Origin: Spirochaetales bacterium
GTDB lineage: Bacteria; Spirochaetota; Spirochaetia; Treponematales; Treponemataceae
Assembly (NCBI GenBank): GCA_029098225.1
Contig: JAQXNX010000014.1
Location: 62,001 to 126,000 of the forward strand
Reading direction: 5' to 3'
DNA: 64,000 bases
Part shown: in pieces, positions 39,779 to 49,621 of the stretch
Layout of the letters: the number at the start of each line of letters is the position of its first letter
Numbering within the stretch: the first letter of the stretch is position 1
Translations under genes and position numbers: made by a program
The notes under the pieces: model-generated
Databases searched by the model: none
What the model was told of the DNA's origin: nothing
The model's input: only the letters and a program-made list of their open reading frames with translations

Positions 39779-40249
39779 ATGGAAAAGAAATATAACGTAG
39801 ATTCATTTAATCTTGATCACACAAAAGTTACTGCTCCGTTTGTAAGACTTGCTTCACGCAAAACTGGCGCAAAAGGAGATGTCGTTTCTAAATTCGATAT
39901 CCGCTTCTGCCAGCCAAACAAAGAATTTATGCCTACAGGTGCTATTCATACTTTGGAGCATTTGATTGCAGAATATATTCGTGACGAAATGGACAATGTA
40001 ATTGACCTTTCTCCAATGGGCTGCAGAACAGGCTTTTACTTTACAGTTTTTGGTGAGCAGAATGAAGAAGAAATAACAAATCATCTTTTGAACGTTCTTA
40101 GAAAGGTTGCAGTCTGGGATAAACCAGTTCCTGCTGCTACAGAAGTTGAATGCGGAAATTATCGTGACCATGATCTTGAAGGCGCAAAAGCTTATGCAAA
40201 AAAATGGTGTGAAGGAATAGATAAAAAAGGCTGGTCGGCATTTATTTAA
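39779..40249 (+). CDS. luxS: S-ribosylhomocysteine lyase
   Basis: A 156-residue metalloenzyme that converts S-ribosylhomocysteine to homocysteine and DPD, the AI-2 precursor. All marks are present: IHTLEHLIAEYIRD (HxxEH metal site), DLSPMGCRTGFYF (catalytic Cys), and ECGNYRDHDLEGAKAY (third metal-ligand region). GGAGG lies ahead of the ATG. Directly downstream of mtnN, its metabolic partner. Confidence 0.95.
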   Translation: MEKKYNVDSFNLDHTKVTAPFVRLASRKTGAKGDVVSKFDIRFCQPNKEFMPTGAIHTLEHLIAEYIRDEMDNVIDLSPMGCRTGFYFTVFGEQNEEEITNHLLNVLRKVAVWDKPVPAATEVECGNYRDHDLEGAKAYAKKWCEGIDKKGWSAFI

Positions 40250-40275
40250 TTGAAATAATTAATAGTGGTACTTAA

Positions 40276-41856
40276 TTGAATATACTTTCTAAATTAAAGG
40301 AAACAGCTGTTTCTGTAATTCCAGTAATGGCAATTGTAATATTACTGGGGCTTACAATCGTTCCTCTAGAGAGAATCCTTCTGATAAGATTTTTTATTGG
40401 AGGAATTCTTTTAATTTTGGGATTAACTGTTTTTCTTTTGGGCGTTGATTTAGGTATTCAACCGATGGGCGAACGTTGTGGAGCTGAATTAACTAAAAAA
40501 CGCTCATTAGTTTTACTTCTATGTGTTGCATTTTTAATTGGTTTTATTGTTACTGCCGCAGAACCGGATATTCAGGTATTTGCAAATCAGGTTAAAAATA
40601 TTTTTTACGGTGTAAATAAATTATTACTGACTTTTGTAATTGCTGCTGGAGTTGGATTATTCATAACAATTGGTCTGTTAAGATCTGTATTAAATCTTTC
40701 GCTAAAAATTACTTTTTTAATTTCTTATTCACTTGTATTTTTAATTACTGTTTTCGTTCCAGAAAGCTTTATTGGAATTGCCTTTGATTCTGGTGGTGCA
40801 ACTACCGGCCCAATGACTGTTCCATTTATTATGGCTTTAGGACTTGGTGTTTCTTCTGTACGAGACGATGATAAAAACAGTTTTGGACTTACAGGAATCT
40901 GTTCTGTAGGCCCTGTTCTTGCTGTATTAATTTATTCAATATTTCTTGCAAAAACCGGCAGAATTAATCAGGCAGAAATAACCATTGCGGCTAATTCAAT
41001 TAATTCAACTGCTACGAGCGCCGGAGAAGTTTTGCAGAATTCTTCAGCAGCCGGAGGAATTATTTACCAGATTTTTTCTCCATTTGGCAATGCATTTTCT
41101 CATGTTATAAAAGAAGCATTAATTTCTATATTTCCGCTTTTTGTTTTATTTTTAATATTCCAGTTTTCTCTTTTGCATATGACGCTCCGACAGGTAATTA
41201 AGATTACAATTGGATTTATTTATGCATTCATAGGTCTTACTGTTTTTCTGGTTGGTGTAAACGGTGGATTTATGCAGGCTGGAGAAACTTTAGGTGATAC
41301 TCTGGGTCAGCTCGCAATAAATAAAGGCGGCTTTTATTTTGCGCTTTTATTAATAATAGGTTTTGTTCTTGGAGCAATTATTGTTTGTGCAGAGCCTGCT
41401 GTATGGGTATTGAGTGAGCAGGTAGAAGCTGTCAGCGGTGGTACAATCAAACGAAAAATTCTTCTTATATTTTTATCTGCTGGAACTGCCATTGCAATTT
41501 CACTTTCTTTATGTCGTGCAGTCTTTGGTTTTAATTTACGATACATTCTTATTCCCGGATATATAATTTCTATGCTTCTTATGATTTTTTCTCCTTCGTT
41601 ATTTTCCGGAATTGCATTTGATTCAGGCGGAGTTGCTTCTGGGCCGTTAACTTCAACCTTTGTGCTTTCATTTACTTTAGGAGCGGCTTCTTCTGGTAAA
41701 GGTGGAAATGATTCTTTTGGAGTAATTGCACTTGTTGCAATGATGCCGTTAATTGCAATTCAGATTATGGGAATTATATTTAAATTCAAGCAAAAGAAAA
41801 CTTCTCAAGGAAGTATGTCAGAAGGAGGTGTAAAGAATGATAGTGGACGACAGTAA
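40276..41856 (+). CDS. DUF1538 membrane protein (duplicated, transporter-like)
   Basis: A 526-residue inner-membrane protein made of two homologous halves. Each has GxFxLGxxxGxxPxGE-like (DLGIQPMGERCGAEL; NGGFMQAGETLGDTL), AEPDIQVFANQV / AEPAVWVLSEQV, and FIGIAFDSGGATTGP / FSGIAFDSGGVASGP. About 12 membrane helices. The GIAFDSGG loops in inverted repeats look like substrate-binding re-entrant loops. Substrate unknown. Start is TTG at 40276. It overlaps the PII-like gene by 20 nt, and this pairing is typical of the family. Confidence 0.85.
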   Translation: MNILSKLKETAVSVIPVMAIVILLGLTIVPLERILLIRFFIGGILLILGLTVFLLGVDLGIQPMGERCGAELTKKRSLVLLLCVAFLIGFIVTAAEPDIQVFANQVKNIFYGVNKLLLTFVIAAGVGLFITIGLLRSVLNLSLKITFLISYSLVFLITVFVPESFIGIAFDSGGATTGPMTVPFIMALGLGVSSVRDDDKNSFGLTGICSVGPVLAVLIYSIFLAKTGRINQAEITIAANSINSTATSAGEVLQNSSAAGGIIYQIFSPFGNAFSHVIKEALISIFPLFVLFLIFQFSLLHMTLRQVIKITIGFIYAFIGLTVFLVGVNGGFMQAGETLGDTLGQLAINKGGFYFALLLIIGFVLGAIIVCAEPAVWVLSEQVEAVSGGTIKRKILLIFLSAGTAIAISLSLCRAVFGFNLRYILIPGYIISMLLMIFSPSLFSGIAFDSGGVASGPLTSTFVLSFTLGAASSGKGGNDSFGVIALVAMMPLIAIQIMGIIFKFKQKKTSQGSMSEGGVKNDSGRQ

Positions 41857-42514
41857 TTCTTATTCACTTTTGGTAAGTATTGTTCCTCATGACAGTGGAG
41901 ATTTTATTGTAGAATCTGCAAGAAAAGCCGGAGCTTCCGGCGGTTCAATTGTTATGGGGCGCGGAACTGCTTCTAATTCTGTTTTACAACTTCTTGGTTT
42001 TGGAGATTCTTCAAAAGATATTGTCTATATCATTGTAAATAAAAAAGATGAAAACAATATTTTTGAAAGTATAAAATCTGCTGCTCAGGAAAAAAAGAAT
42101 CATTTTGGTGTTATTTTTTCTGTTGATGTAGGCCTGTTTATGCGATCTGGAAATATTCAGCCTGTTGCTGCAAAAGAAATTATAAGAGGAGAAAACAATA
42201 TGGAAAATTCTTATCAGATGATAAATATTATTGTAAATAAAGGTTATGCAGAAGACGCTATGGCAGCAGCAAGAAAGGCCGGCGCAAACGGTGGAACAAT
42301 AATCGGTGCCAGAGGAACTGCAAAAGAAGATGATGCAAAGTTTTTTGGAATGAAAATTGTTCCGGAAAAAGATATGCTTATGATACTTGCTCCCGAAGAT
42401 AAAAAAGAAGATATTATTAATGCAATTACTTCTTTACCTTGTTTTGCTGAAGCAGGAAGTGGAATTATTTTCTGTAACAGGGCAGATAAATTTACATTGC
42501 TTGGAAAAAAATAA
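41837..42514 (+). CDS. Tandem PII-like signal protein (partner of DUF1538)
   Basis: A 225-residue protein with two PII-like ferredoxin-fold domains. Domain 1 (1-105): YSLLVSIVPHDSGDFIVESA, then KAGASGGSIVMGRGT; domain 2 (~120-222): QMINIIVNKGYAEDAMAAAR, then KAGANGGTIIGARGT. These are the PII strand-helix and G-G-x-I-x-x-x-R-G-T nucleotide loops. AGGAGG is 8 nt before the ATG. Overlap with the transporter-like gene means it probably gates that protein, as PII/GlnK does for AmtB; ligand unknown. Confidence 0.85.
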   Translation: MIVDDSNSYSLLVSIVPHDSGDFIVESARKAGASGGSIVMGRGTASNSVLQLLGFGDSSKDIVYIIVNKKDENNIFESIKSAAQEKKNHFGVIFSVDVGLFMRSGNIQPVAAKEIIRGENNMENSYQMINIIVNKGYAEDAMAAARKAGANGGTIIGARGTAKEDDAKFFGMKIVPEKDMLMILAPEDKKEDIINAITSLPCFAEAGSGIIFCNRADKFTLLGKK

Positions 42515-42540
42515 TTTTTTTAGAATAAAAATATGTTACG

Positions 42541-42569
42541 TTGCTTTTCAGAGGTTTTCTCATTATAAT
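42541..42569 (+). promoter_or_regulatory. Promoter of dnaX-ybaB-recR
   Basis: TTGCTT (42541-42546), 17-nt spacer, TATAAT (42564-42569), then 6 nt to the dnaX ATG. Transcription should start at or next to the start codon, giving a leaderless mRNA. Confidence 0.7.
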
Positions 42570-42575
42570 TAAAAT

Positions 42576-44567
42576 ATGTCTTATGAAGTAACTGCCACTC
42601 GGCGACGTCCGCAGCAATTTGAAAACCTGGTTGGTCAGGAATTTGTTTCTGCAACATTATCAAATTCAATAAAATCAGGAAAAATTGCGCATGCTTATTT
42701 GTTTTCTGGTCCACGAGGATGTGGAAAAACTTCTACCGCAAGAATTCTTGCAAAAGCATTAAATTGTCAAAATGGTCCAACTGCAACTCCATGCGGTGAA
42801 TGTTCAAATTGTAAAGAAATCACAAAAGGTTCATCTTTAGATGTTATAGAAATAGATGGAGCTTCAAATACAAGTGTTGAAAATATTCGTCGCATTAAAG
42901 ATGAAGTTCTTTTCCCTCCAAGTAATTCCAAATATAAAATTTATATTATTGACGAAGTTCATATGCTTTCAATTTCTGCATTTAACGCATTATTGAAAAC
43001 TATTGAAGAACCGCCGGCTCATGTAATTTTTATTTTTGCAACTACAGAATTACAGAAGGTGCCTGCCACAATAAAATCACGCTGTCAGCAATTTAACTTC
43101 AGACTTGTTTCAATAGATAAAGTAAAACAGTGTCTTGCGGAGGCTGCTGCAGAGCTTGGAATTCAGGCTGATGATGAAGCTTTGTTCTGGATTGCAAGAG
43201 AGTCGACCGGTTCTATGCGTGATGCATATACTCTTTTTGATCAGGTTGTTGCATTTAGTGATAATCATATTACTTACGAAAAAATTCGCGATAAACTTGG
43301 TCTTGTTGGAATTGAACGATTGAATTCTATTTTTGAAGCATGTGTTTCTAAAAATACTGTTCAGGTTACAGATCTTCTGGATGAATTTATTCAGAATGGA
43401 GTTCCTGTTGAACAACTTGTTTCTAATTCAGCTGATTATTTAAGAAGTCTGCTTCTTATTAAGAGTGGTGTACAAAAGGAATCTTTGCTTGGAAATAAAG
43501 TTGAACGTTTCAGTTCAAATGTTTTAAATGCCTGGAATACAGTTCAAATAGAACGAGGCCTTTCTATCTTTTTAAATTTATATCGCGATATAAGATATTC
43601 TCTTTCGCAGCGTTATGAACTTGAACTTGCATTTTCAAGAATTTGTTTCTTAAGCGAATATGTTTCTGCTAGTGAAGTTAAAAAAGCTATTGATGCAGCT
43701 CAGGCACTTTTGCTTAAGGGAGCTGAAGCAGGTACAGGTGCTGTTACTCAGATAACCGGTAATGTTCAGCCAGCTTCTACAAGTCCAGCAATAAATACAA
43801 ATAGCGGGGGCGGGGCTTCAATTAATTCAAGTGCTGGTTCAGCTTCTCAATCAAATACCTTTACTTCTGATGGAAATCAGATACATATTCCTAACGGGTT
43901 GCCTCGTCTTTCTATGTTAAATAAACAGGAAACGCCTGAGGAAGAAGATTCGCAGGGGGAAAACAGCTCCCCTTTTTATAATGGCGGTTCGCTGCCGCCT
44001 GAACAATCAGCGAATGATTCTAATGTTCAGTCGATACAGGAATGGTCAAATATGGATGCTCCTCCAGATGATGATTATTCTGGAGATTATGATGGCTACG
44101 AATCATATGATAGCTCAGAAGAAGATTGGTCTGAATCACAACCGGAAGAGCCTCAATACATTCCTGAAGAGCAGGAGGAAAAAACAGCTCCGGTTCAGTT
44201 ACAGGATATTTTTACAACTGCAGATGGAACCAGACTTTCTATAGCTCAATTGCGTGGAAATGTAATGGCAGCTCTTTCTGTTAACGATAGTTTTGCAGCT
44301 TCTGCTCTTGAGAAAACCAGAGAATGGAAAATAACTAACGATAGTTTGGAAACATCTGTGGAAAATAGTTATGATTTTGAACTGGTAAATAAAAAGCTTA
44401 GTGTAATTACAGAAGAAGTTTCTAAAATTTGTGGTCAACCAATAAAAATAAATATAAAAATTGAAGATAAAAAAAATCTGGAAAATATTGGACATACGGA
44501 GCTTCCTGTTCCTGTAAAAATTCTTGTGAATGCTTTTAAAGGAACTGTGATAGCAGGAAAAATGTAA
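42576..44567 (+). CDS. dnaX: DNA polymerase III gamma/tau subunit
   Basis: A 663-residue clamp-loader subunit. Walker A GPRGCGKT at 45-52, zinc-binding cysteines C64, C73, C76 and C79, IIDEVHMLS (Walker B), and ATTELQKVPATIKSRCQQF (sensor 1/SRC motif). Residues ~1-370 are the ATPase and collar; 370-560 are a low-complexity Ser/Asn/Pro/Glu linker; the rest is the tau-type C-terminal domain. No frameshift site was noted. It heads the classical dnaX-ybaB-recR operon and has no Shine-Dalgarno sequence. Confidence 0.95.
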   Translation: MSYEVTATRRRPQQFENLVGQEFVSATLSNSIKSGKIAHAYLFSGPRGCGKTSTARILAKALNCQNGPTATPCGECSNCKEITKGSSLDVIEIDGASNTSVENIRRIKDEVLFPPSNSKYKIYIIDEVHMLSISAFNALLKTIEEPPAHVIFIFATTELQKVPATIKSRCQQFNFRLVSIDKVKQCLAEAAAELGIQADDEALFWIARESTGSMRDAYTLFDQVVAFSDNHITYEKIRDKLGLVGIERLNSIFEACVSKNTVQVTDLLDEFIQNGVPVEQLVSNSADYLRSLLLIKSGVQKESLLGNKVERFSSNVLNAWNTVQIERGLSIFLNLYRDIRYSLSQRYELELAFSRICFLSEYVSASEVKKAIDAAQALLLKGAEAGTGAVTQITGNVQPASTSPAINTNSGGGASINSSAGSASQSNTFTSDGNQIHIPNGLPRLSMLNKQETPEEEDSQGENSSPFYNGGSLPPEQSANDSNVQSIQEWSNMDAPPDDDYSGDYDGYESYDSSEEDWSESQPEEPQYIPEEQEEKTAPVQLQDIFTTADGTRLSIAQLRGNVMAALSVNDSFAASALEKTREWKITNDSLETSVENSYDFELVNKKLSVITEEVSKICGQPIKINIKIEDKKNLENIGHTELPVPVKILVNAFKGTVIAGKM

Positions 44568-44577
44568 TGGGGGAAAT

Positions 44578-44889
44578 ATGAATCCATTTGAATTATTAAA
44601 AAATACTCAGGCTATAAAAGAACAGTCTGAAAAGTTTCAGAAAGAGCTTGAAGAAATTTCTGCTCAGGGATCTTCGGGTGGAAGAATGGTAACTGTTACC
44701 ATGAATGGAAAATTCGAAATGACAGGAATAAAACTTGATCCTATTTGTGTAGATAATAGAGATGTTCAGATGCTGGAAGATTTAATTGTTTCTGCGCACA
44801 AAAGCGCAATGGAAAATGTACAGGAACAGATTAAGCAGAAATCTTCTTCTTTGTTAGGTGGAATGGATTTATCTAAATTTGGATTGTAA
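44578..44889 (+). CDS. ybaB: YbaB/EbfC nucleoid-associated protein
   Basis: A 103-residue DNA-binding protein that forms a tweezer-shaped dimer. Family features: MNPFELLKNTQAIKEQSEKF, then GGRMVTVTMNGKFEMTGIKL and LEDLIVSAHKSAMENVQEQI. GGGGG precedes the ATG. Lies between dnaX and recR as in most bacteria. Confidence 0.93.
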   Translation: MNPFELLKNTQAIKEQSEKFQKELEEISAQGSSGGRMVTVTMNGKFEMTGIKLDPICVDNRDVQMLEDLIVSAHKSAMENVQEQIKQKSSSLLGGMDLSKFGL

Positions 44890-44895
44890 TTATTT

Positions 44896-45495
44896 ATGAA
44901 TGCTTTTGATGAACTTGTAGGTAATTTTTCTCGACTTCCTGGAATTGGTAAAAAAAGTTCTATTAGGCTGGTAAACTGGCTTTTGCGGCAAGATGAATTA
45001 TATGTAAAAAAATTTGCAGAAAATCTTTCTTCCCTGAAAGACAAAATAAAACCATGTAGTATTTGTGGAAACTGGACAGAAAATGATCCTTGCCCTATTT
45101 GTACAGATGTTTTACGAGATAAATCAATGATTTGTGTTGTAGAACAACCTCAGGATATTTCAACAATTGAATCTTATGGAGAGTTTAAAGGCCGTTACCA
45201 TGTTTTGGGAGGACTTATAAAGCCTCTTGAAGGAATTGGACCTTCTCAACTGGCAATAGCTTCTTTGCTGGAAAGAATCAAAAAGGATCAGATTAAAGAA
45301 GTAATAATAGCTACTAATCCTACTGTGGAAGGCGATACAACTGCGTTGTATTTAAACAAAGTAATTTTAGAAAATAATTTAGAGAATTCAATTAAGGTAA
45401 CAAGACTTGCAACCGGAATTCCTGTAGGCGGCGATCTGGAATATATTGATCAGCGCACTCTGGCTTTAAGTTTTAGAGGCCGAACACAAATATAA
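44896..45495 (+). CDS. recR: Recombination mediator RecR
   Basis: A 199-residue protein of the RecFOR recombinational repair system. FSRLPGIGKKSSIRL is the N-terminal HhH region, CSICGNWTENDPCPIC the zinc finger (four Cys), then a Toprim domain (MICVVEQPQDISTIESYGEF), and GGDLEYIDQRTLALSFRGR at the end. Complete and of normal length. Starts 6 nt after ybaB. Confidence 0.94.
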   Translation: MNAFDELVGNFSRLPGIGKKSSIRLVNWLLRQDELYVKKFAENLSSLKDKIKPCSICGNWTENDPCPICTDVLRDKSMICVVEQPQDISTIESYGEFKGRYHVLGGLIKPLEGIGPSQLAIASLLERIKKDQIKEVIIATNPTVEGDTTALYLNKVILENNLENSIKVTRLATGIPVGGDLEYIDQRTLALSFRGRTQI

Positions 45496-45526
45496 TTAAA
45501 ATAATCATATTTTAACTAAAAACTTC

Positions 45527-45554
45527 TTGAAATTTACTTAAATAATGCTATAAT
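45527..45554 (+). promoter_or_regulatory. Promoter of the GH130 gene
   Basis: TTGAAA (45527-45532), 16-nt spacer, TATAAT (45549-45554), with ~70 nt of leader before the ATG. Confidence 0.65.
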
Positions 45555-45627
45555 TTTAATAAGAATTCTGCTTATCTAACGGCTGAATTTGTCTTGGCAA
45601 CTTGCATACAGAGTTTTGGAGGAAAAT

Positions 45628-46797
45628 ATGATTCATGAAAAATTCTATGAAATGAAAAAGAAGCAGGAAAAATTTCTTTCCAAAAAGAATAAAATAAGTA
45701 AACATTTTTATAATGGAATTTATGAACGATATGTTAATCCAATTTTAACAAGAGATTCAATTCCGCTTACATGGAAATATGATTTGTGCAAAGAAACAAA
45801 TCCATTTTTTATGGAGCGGCTTGGAATTAATGCTGTTATGAACAGTGGTGCAATTTATCTTAACGGGAAATTTTGTCTTGTTTGTCGTGTAGAAGGCAAT
45901 GATCGTAAATCGTTTTTTGCAGTTGCAGAAAGTCCAAATGGAATTGATAATTTCAGATTCCGTGATTATCCTGTAAAACTTCCTGACACGTGTCCGGAAG
46001 AAACAAATGTTTATGACATGCGCTTGACTCAGCATGAGGATGGCTGGATTTATGGAGTGTTCTGCTCTGAAACTAAAGATAAATCTAATCCCGATTTAGG
46101 AGCAGCAGTGGCTGCCGCAGGAATTGTCAGAACAAAAGATTTAGAAAATTGGGAAAGACTTCCAAATCTTATTACAAAAAATTCTCCTCAGCAAAGAAAT
46201 GTTTGTCTTCATCCTGAATTTGTAAATGGAAAGTATGCTTTTTATACACGTCCTATGGATGATTTTATAAATACCGGAAGTGGTGGTGGAATTGGTTTTG
46301 GATTGTGCGACGATATATCAAATGCTGTGATTGAAGAAGAAAAAATTATTTCTAAAAGAATTTATCATACAATTACCGAAGCAAAAAATGGCGCTGGTGC
46401 TACTCCAATAAAAACTTCTCGAGGCTGGATTCATATTTCGCATGGAGTACGTAATACAGCTGATGGACTACGTTATGTTTTATATGTTTATGCTACTTCG
46501 CTTGAGGATCCTTCAAAAGTAATTGCTGAGCCAGGCGGAGTTTTTCTTGTTCCTCTTGGTAATGAAAGAACTGGTGATGTAAGTAATGTTGTTTTTACAA
46601 ATGGAGCAATAGAGCATGATGGAAAAATTTATATTTATTATGCAAGCAGCGATACAAGAATGCATGTAGCAACAACAACTGTTGAACGTCTTCTGGATTA
46701 TACTTTCAATACTCCACAGGATCCTCACAGAAGTCCTGATTGTGTAAAGCAGAGATGTGAATTAATTGAAAAGAATTTAAAGCTTTTATCTGATTAA
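45628..46797 (+). CDS. Glycoside hydrolase family 130 phosphorylase (mannosyl-glucose phosphorylase type)
   Basis: A 389-residue five-blade propeller enzyme. GH130 marks: [40 protein letters not shown], then [19 protein letters not shown] (D and R near the catalytic acid), and [20 protein letters not shown]. The pattern fits 4-O-beta-mannosyl-glucose phosphorylases, which split Man-Glc from mannan breakdown with phosphate to save ATP. I use the ATG at 45628 (TTGGAGGAAAAT before it). With the secreted GH5 it suggests growth on plant mannan or glucomannan. Its stop overlaps the convergent gene by 4 nt. Confidence 0.88.
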   Translation: MIHEKFYEMKKKQEKFLSKKNKISKHFYNGIYERYVNPILTRDSIPLTWKYDLCKETNPFFMERLGINAVMNSGAIYLNGKFCLVCRVEGNDRKSFFAVAESPNGIDNFRFRDYPVKLPDTCPEETNVYDMRLTQHEDGWIYGVFCSETKDKSNPDLGAAVAAAGIVRTKDLENWERLPNLITKNSPQQRNVCLHPEFVNGKYAFYTRPMDDFINTGSGGGIGFGLCDDISNAVIEEEKIISKRIYHTITEAKNGAGATPIKTSRGWIHISHGVRNTADGLRYVLYVYATSLEDPSKVIAEPGGVFLVPLGNERTGDVSNVVFTNGAIEHDGKIYIYYASSDTRMHVATTTVERLLDYTFNTPQDPHRSPDCVKQRCELIEKNLKLLSD

Positions 46798-47369
46798 ATT
46801 TTTACGCTGCCTTGTCTTAAGATTTTAATTTCATTGTTTTCTATTGAAACTAAGGTTGAAGGACAGGCATTTTTTTTGTCTCCATCTAAGACAATTAAAT
46901 CACAGTCTTTTTCAAATTCACTGCAGATTGCTGCCTGTTCATCCAGAACTGGTTGCCCGCTTTTGTTTACACTTGTGCTGTAAATGGGTTTATTACATTC
47001 AGCAATTATTTTTCTAAGCCATTCATCGCCAGGACAACGGAATGCAACTGTCTGTTGAGTTTTATATTCTGGTAATTCTTGTTTTAAATGAACAATAATA
47101 GAAAGAGAGCCCGGCCATTTAGAAATTAATTTTTGGGGAATTATATCATTTGTATATTTATATATGTCTTCTGGATTTGCAATTAATTGAATGAAGGGTT
47201 TTGTCTCTGAACGTCCTTTTATTAATCTGATTTTTTTATCTGTAAAAAAATCACCTGTTATACCGCTAAAACCATAAACTGTGTCTGTCGGTAAAATCAC
47301 AATTCCACCTTTTTTTAAGATTTCAGAAGTTACAGAGATTGAATTTTCATCATTTTTATTAATTATCAT
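46794..47369 (-). CDS. tsaC: L-threonylcarbamoyladenylate synthase (TsaC/Sua5/YrdC family)
   Basis: A 191-residue enzyme that makes threonylcarbamoyl-AMP from Thr, bicarbonate and ATP for the t6A modification of tRNA. Motifs: [33 protein letters not shown] (KxR..K), [21 protein letters not shown] and SVNKSGQPV. No C-terminal Sua5 domain, so it is the short TsaC type. I use the ATG at 47369 with GGAG 7 nt before it. Confidence 0.92.
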   Translation of the reverse strand: MIINKNDENSISVTSEILKKGGIVILPTDTVYGFSGITGDFFTDKKIRLIKGRSETKPFIQLIANPEDIYKYTNDIIPQKLISKWPGSLSIIVHLKQELPEYKTQQTVAFRCPGDEWLRKIIAECNKPIYSTSVNKSGQPVLDEQAAICSEFEKDCDLIVLDGDKKNACPSTLVSIENNEIKILRQGSVKI

Positions 47370-47437
47370 TTTAGTCTCCAATTCTATAATTTATATATGG
47401 TATGTAAGATTTTGCGAGCTTTATGAATTTAATAAGC

Positions 47438-49621
47438 TTATTCCTTCAGCCATTTTATATATGTAATCTTACTTACAAGAATATTTTTAATTTCTTTTGA
47501 AGGTTCAATTTCTATTTTTGCAATGGCATCTGCATCCTGTCTGGAAATTAAAACAGGAGTTGCAAGAATCGTTGCATACGATTGATCTTCGTCTGTAAGT
47601 GTATTGCTTACAAAAAAATCAGGAATTGTAATTTCTACAAGGTTTTTATTTTTTTCTGCTTCTTCCAGAATTCTGAATTTACCAAGAAAATCCATTCCGC
47701 TTGCTTCAAGAATTTCTGTACGAACTGCATATGGGGTTAACTGAGATTCGTTTATAATAATTTTATTTTGAATTGATTTTTTCAGATTTTCTTTTGCATC
47801 CTCTGTCATATTCAGAGACTGTAATTTCTGTAATAAATTATTTTGTTCCTGTAAAATAAGAGCTTTATTTTCTTCTGAATTTTTTTGAGCCAAAGTCTGA
47901 AGAGAAAAATTGTTTCTTTTTTGTATAACTGGAAAAATTCCTTCAGAAGAATTTTCCTGTGCTGTTCTGATTTTTCCAAAGAAATCTAAACCACAGCTTT
48001 TCTGAAAATAAGAAAATTCTTTTTCATTTGGAATATTTAAAAGATACACTCCATCTGCAAGCTTTTCTTTTATGAATTTCTTAAAACGTTCATCATTTTC
48101 AATTATGCGGACATTCTGGTCCGAAATTTTTAAAACATAACCTTTATAAATTACTGCAGAATTGTAAGATGAATACCATTCTTCAATATTGAATTTAAGA
48201 TTATCAGGAATCTTATGATAAGAATATTTTTCTAAAACTGCAAAAATATCATCAGGGGCTTTTGAATTATCAAAAAATTTAGAAACTGATTTTTTTGTTA
48301 TTTCAAATTCACCAATAACATCTATTTTCTTAATACAAAGGAATTGTGAAAAATCGAGTAAATTTTTTAGCGGCAAGCCCGGCATAATTGTTACAGAAAA
48401 AATAGAATCAATATTTACACATTTAATTTCCTGAGTTGCATCAGAATCATTAACATTATTTATATTTTCAAAGTAGTTTGAATTATTTACTCTGTAAATT
48501 AATTTCTGCTTTTCATCATAACCTGCTTTTTTTATAAGTCCTAAAGAAACTGCAGAAAAAAACATTGTATCAATATAATTGGCATTATTTGATGAATTAT
48601 TATTTTCTGTGTTTTCAGCTTCAAAAGATTTTTGCAGCATCATTTCAAAACGACTTTTTTTATCTGTAGAGCCAGAATTAGTAAAAAACTTATTTTCGTT
48701 TTGGAATGACTGTATCACATAAGATAACTGAATGAGAGTTTTTTCGCTGAAAGTTTTATTTTCAAGAGAATTAAGGCAATCACAAAGAAGTTGAACTTCT
48801 TTTCTTAATCCATCCCTGCTGAATCGAGAAACTGAAGCAGCACAAATAAAAGCATTTTGTATATTCGAATCAAAATTTGCAAAGCTTTTTATGCGGACAA
48901 AATTTGGAGAAAATTTATTGTCTTCTTCCGTAACTAATGAAAGATTAATAAAGGCATTCATTAATAACTGGAGCTGCTGTTTATTCTGCTCACCAAAAAT
49001 TTCGCATAAGTGAATCATATCATTTTTTTTAATTATGCCGTCGTTTTTGCAGGAAATTCCATTAATCGAAATATATGAAATAAAAGCTGCAAGAAGCAGT
49101 GGGGAAAGACAGAAAGAATCTTCATTAATTTCTGTATGAACTAAATTTTCAGAAAACAGAATTTGTGGAACAAGTAGTTCATCTATTTCATTTTTTATTA
49201 TTGGATTCAGTTTAATATATTTTTCTTTTGAATATTTATTTTCGGAATAATAAATAATTAAACGTTCATTTAAATTCTGCAGCTTAGAATAAACTTTTGG
49301 AAGGGAAATTTCATCCTTAAAAAAACTCGCAATTAATGTCTGTGTCGGACAAGAAATAAATTTTATAGCTGCAAGTATTTTTAAATCCTCATCTGAAAGA
49401 TAAGACTTTATAATTTTTAAGTTTTCCGGATTCTTTAAAAAAGATGTAAGCTTAGAAACAAGATTCTGTTTATTATACGGAGTTTTAATTTCTCCAAGAT
49501 AAAGATGCATTATGTTAAAAAATTTTTTATCTTCAAGAGAACTTATCTGTTCAATCCATTCAGAAAGATCCGGTATTTCTTTGTGATTTTTAAAGTCAGT
49601 CATCAAGGTTAAGTTCTCCAT
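47438..49621 (-). CDS. Helicase-associated protein (XPB N-terminal/Helicase_C_3-like), XPB partner
   Basis: A ~727-residue protein. N-terminal ~330 residues are helical with winged-helix-like parts (DEDLKILAAIKFISCPTQTL). The middle (~400-530) matches the Helicase_C_3 pattern: SIFSVTIMPGLPLKNLLDFS, IGEFEITKKSVSKFFDN, APDDIFAVLEKYSYHKIPDN and VLKISDQNVRIIEND. In other bacteria this family lies next to XPB-type helicase genes, as it does here with a 26-nt overlap. It probably loads or controls the helicase. Start could be 49621 or 49603; neither has a strong ribosome binding site. Confidence 0.75.
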   Translation of the reverse strand: MENLTLMTDFKNHKEIPDLSEWIEQISSLEDKKFFNIMHLYLGEIKTPYNKQNLVSKLTSFLKNPENLKIIKSYLSDEDLKILAAIKFISCPTQTLIASFFKDEISLPKVYSKLQNLNERLIIYYSENKYSKEKYIKLNPIIKNEIDELLVPQILFSENLVHTEINEDSFCLSPLLLAAFISYISINGISCKNDGIIKKNDMIHLCEIFGEQNKQQLQLLMNAFINLSLVTEEDNKFSPNFVRIKSFANFDSNIQNAFICAASVSRFSRDGLRKEVQLLCDCLNSLENKTFSEKTLIQLSYVIQSFQNENKFFTNSGSTDKKSRFEMMLQKSFEAENTENNNSSNNANYIDTMFFSAVSLGLIKKAGYDEKQKLIYRVNNSNYFENINNVNDSDATQEIKCVNIDSIFSVTIMPGLPLKNLLDFSQFLCIKKIDVIGEFEITKKSVSKFFDNSKAPDDIFAVLEKYSYHKIPDNLKFNIEEWYSSYNSAVIYKGYVLKISDQNVRIIENDERFKKFIKEKLADGVYLLNIPNEKEFSYFQKSCGLDFFGKIRTAQENSSEGIFPVIQKRNNFSLQTLAQKNSEENKALILQEQNNLLQKLQSLNMTEDAKENLKKSIQNKIIINESQLTPYAVRTEILEASGMDFLGKFRILEEAEKNKNLVEITIPDFFVSNTLTDEDQSYATILATPVLISRQDADAIAKIEIEPSKEIKNILVSKITYIKWLKE

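Noticed and set aside
42576-44567. Programmed frameshift in dnaX (tau/gamma)
   Set aside because: I saw no A-AAA-AAG-type slippery site with a hairpin in the expected position; not supported.
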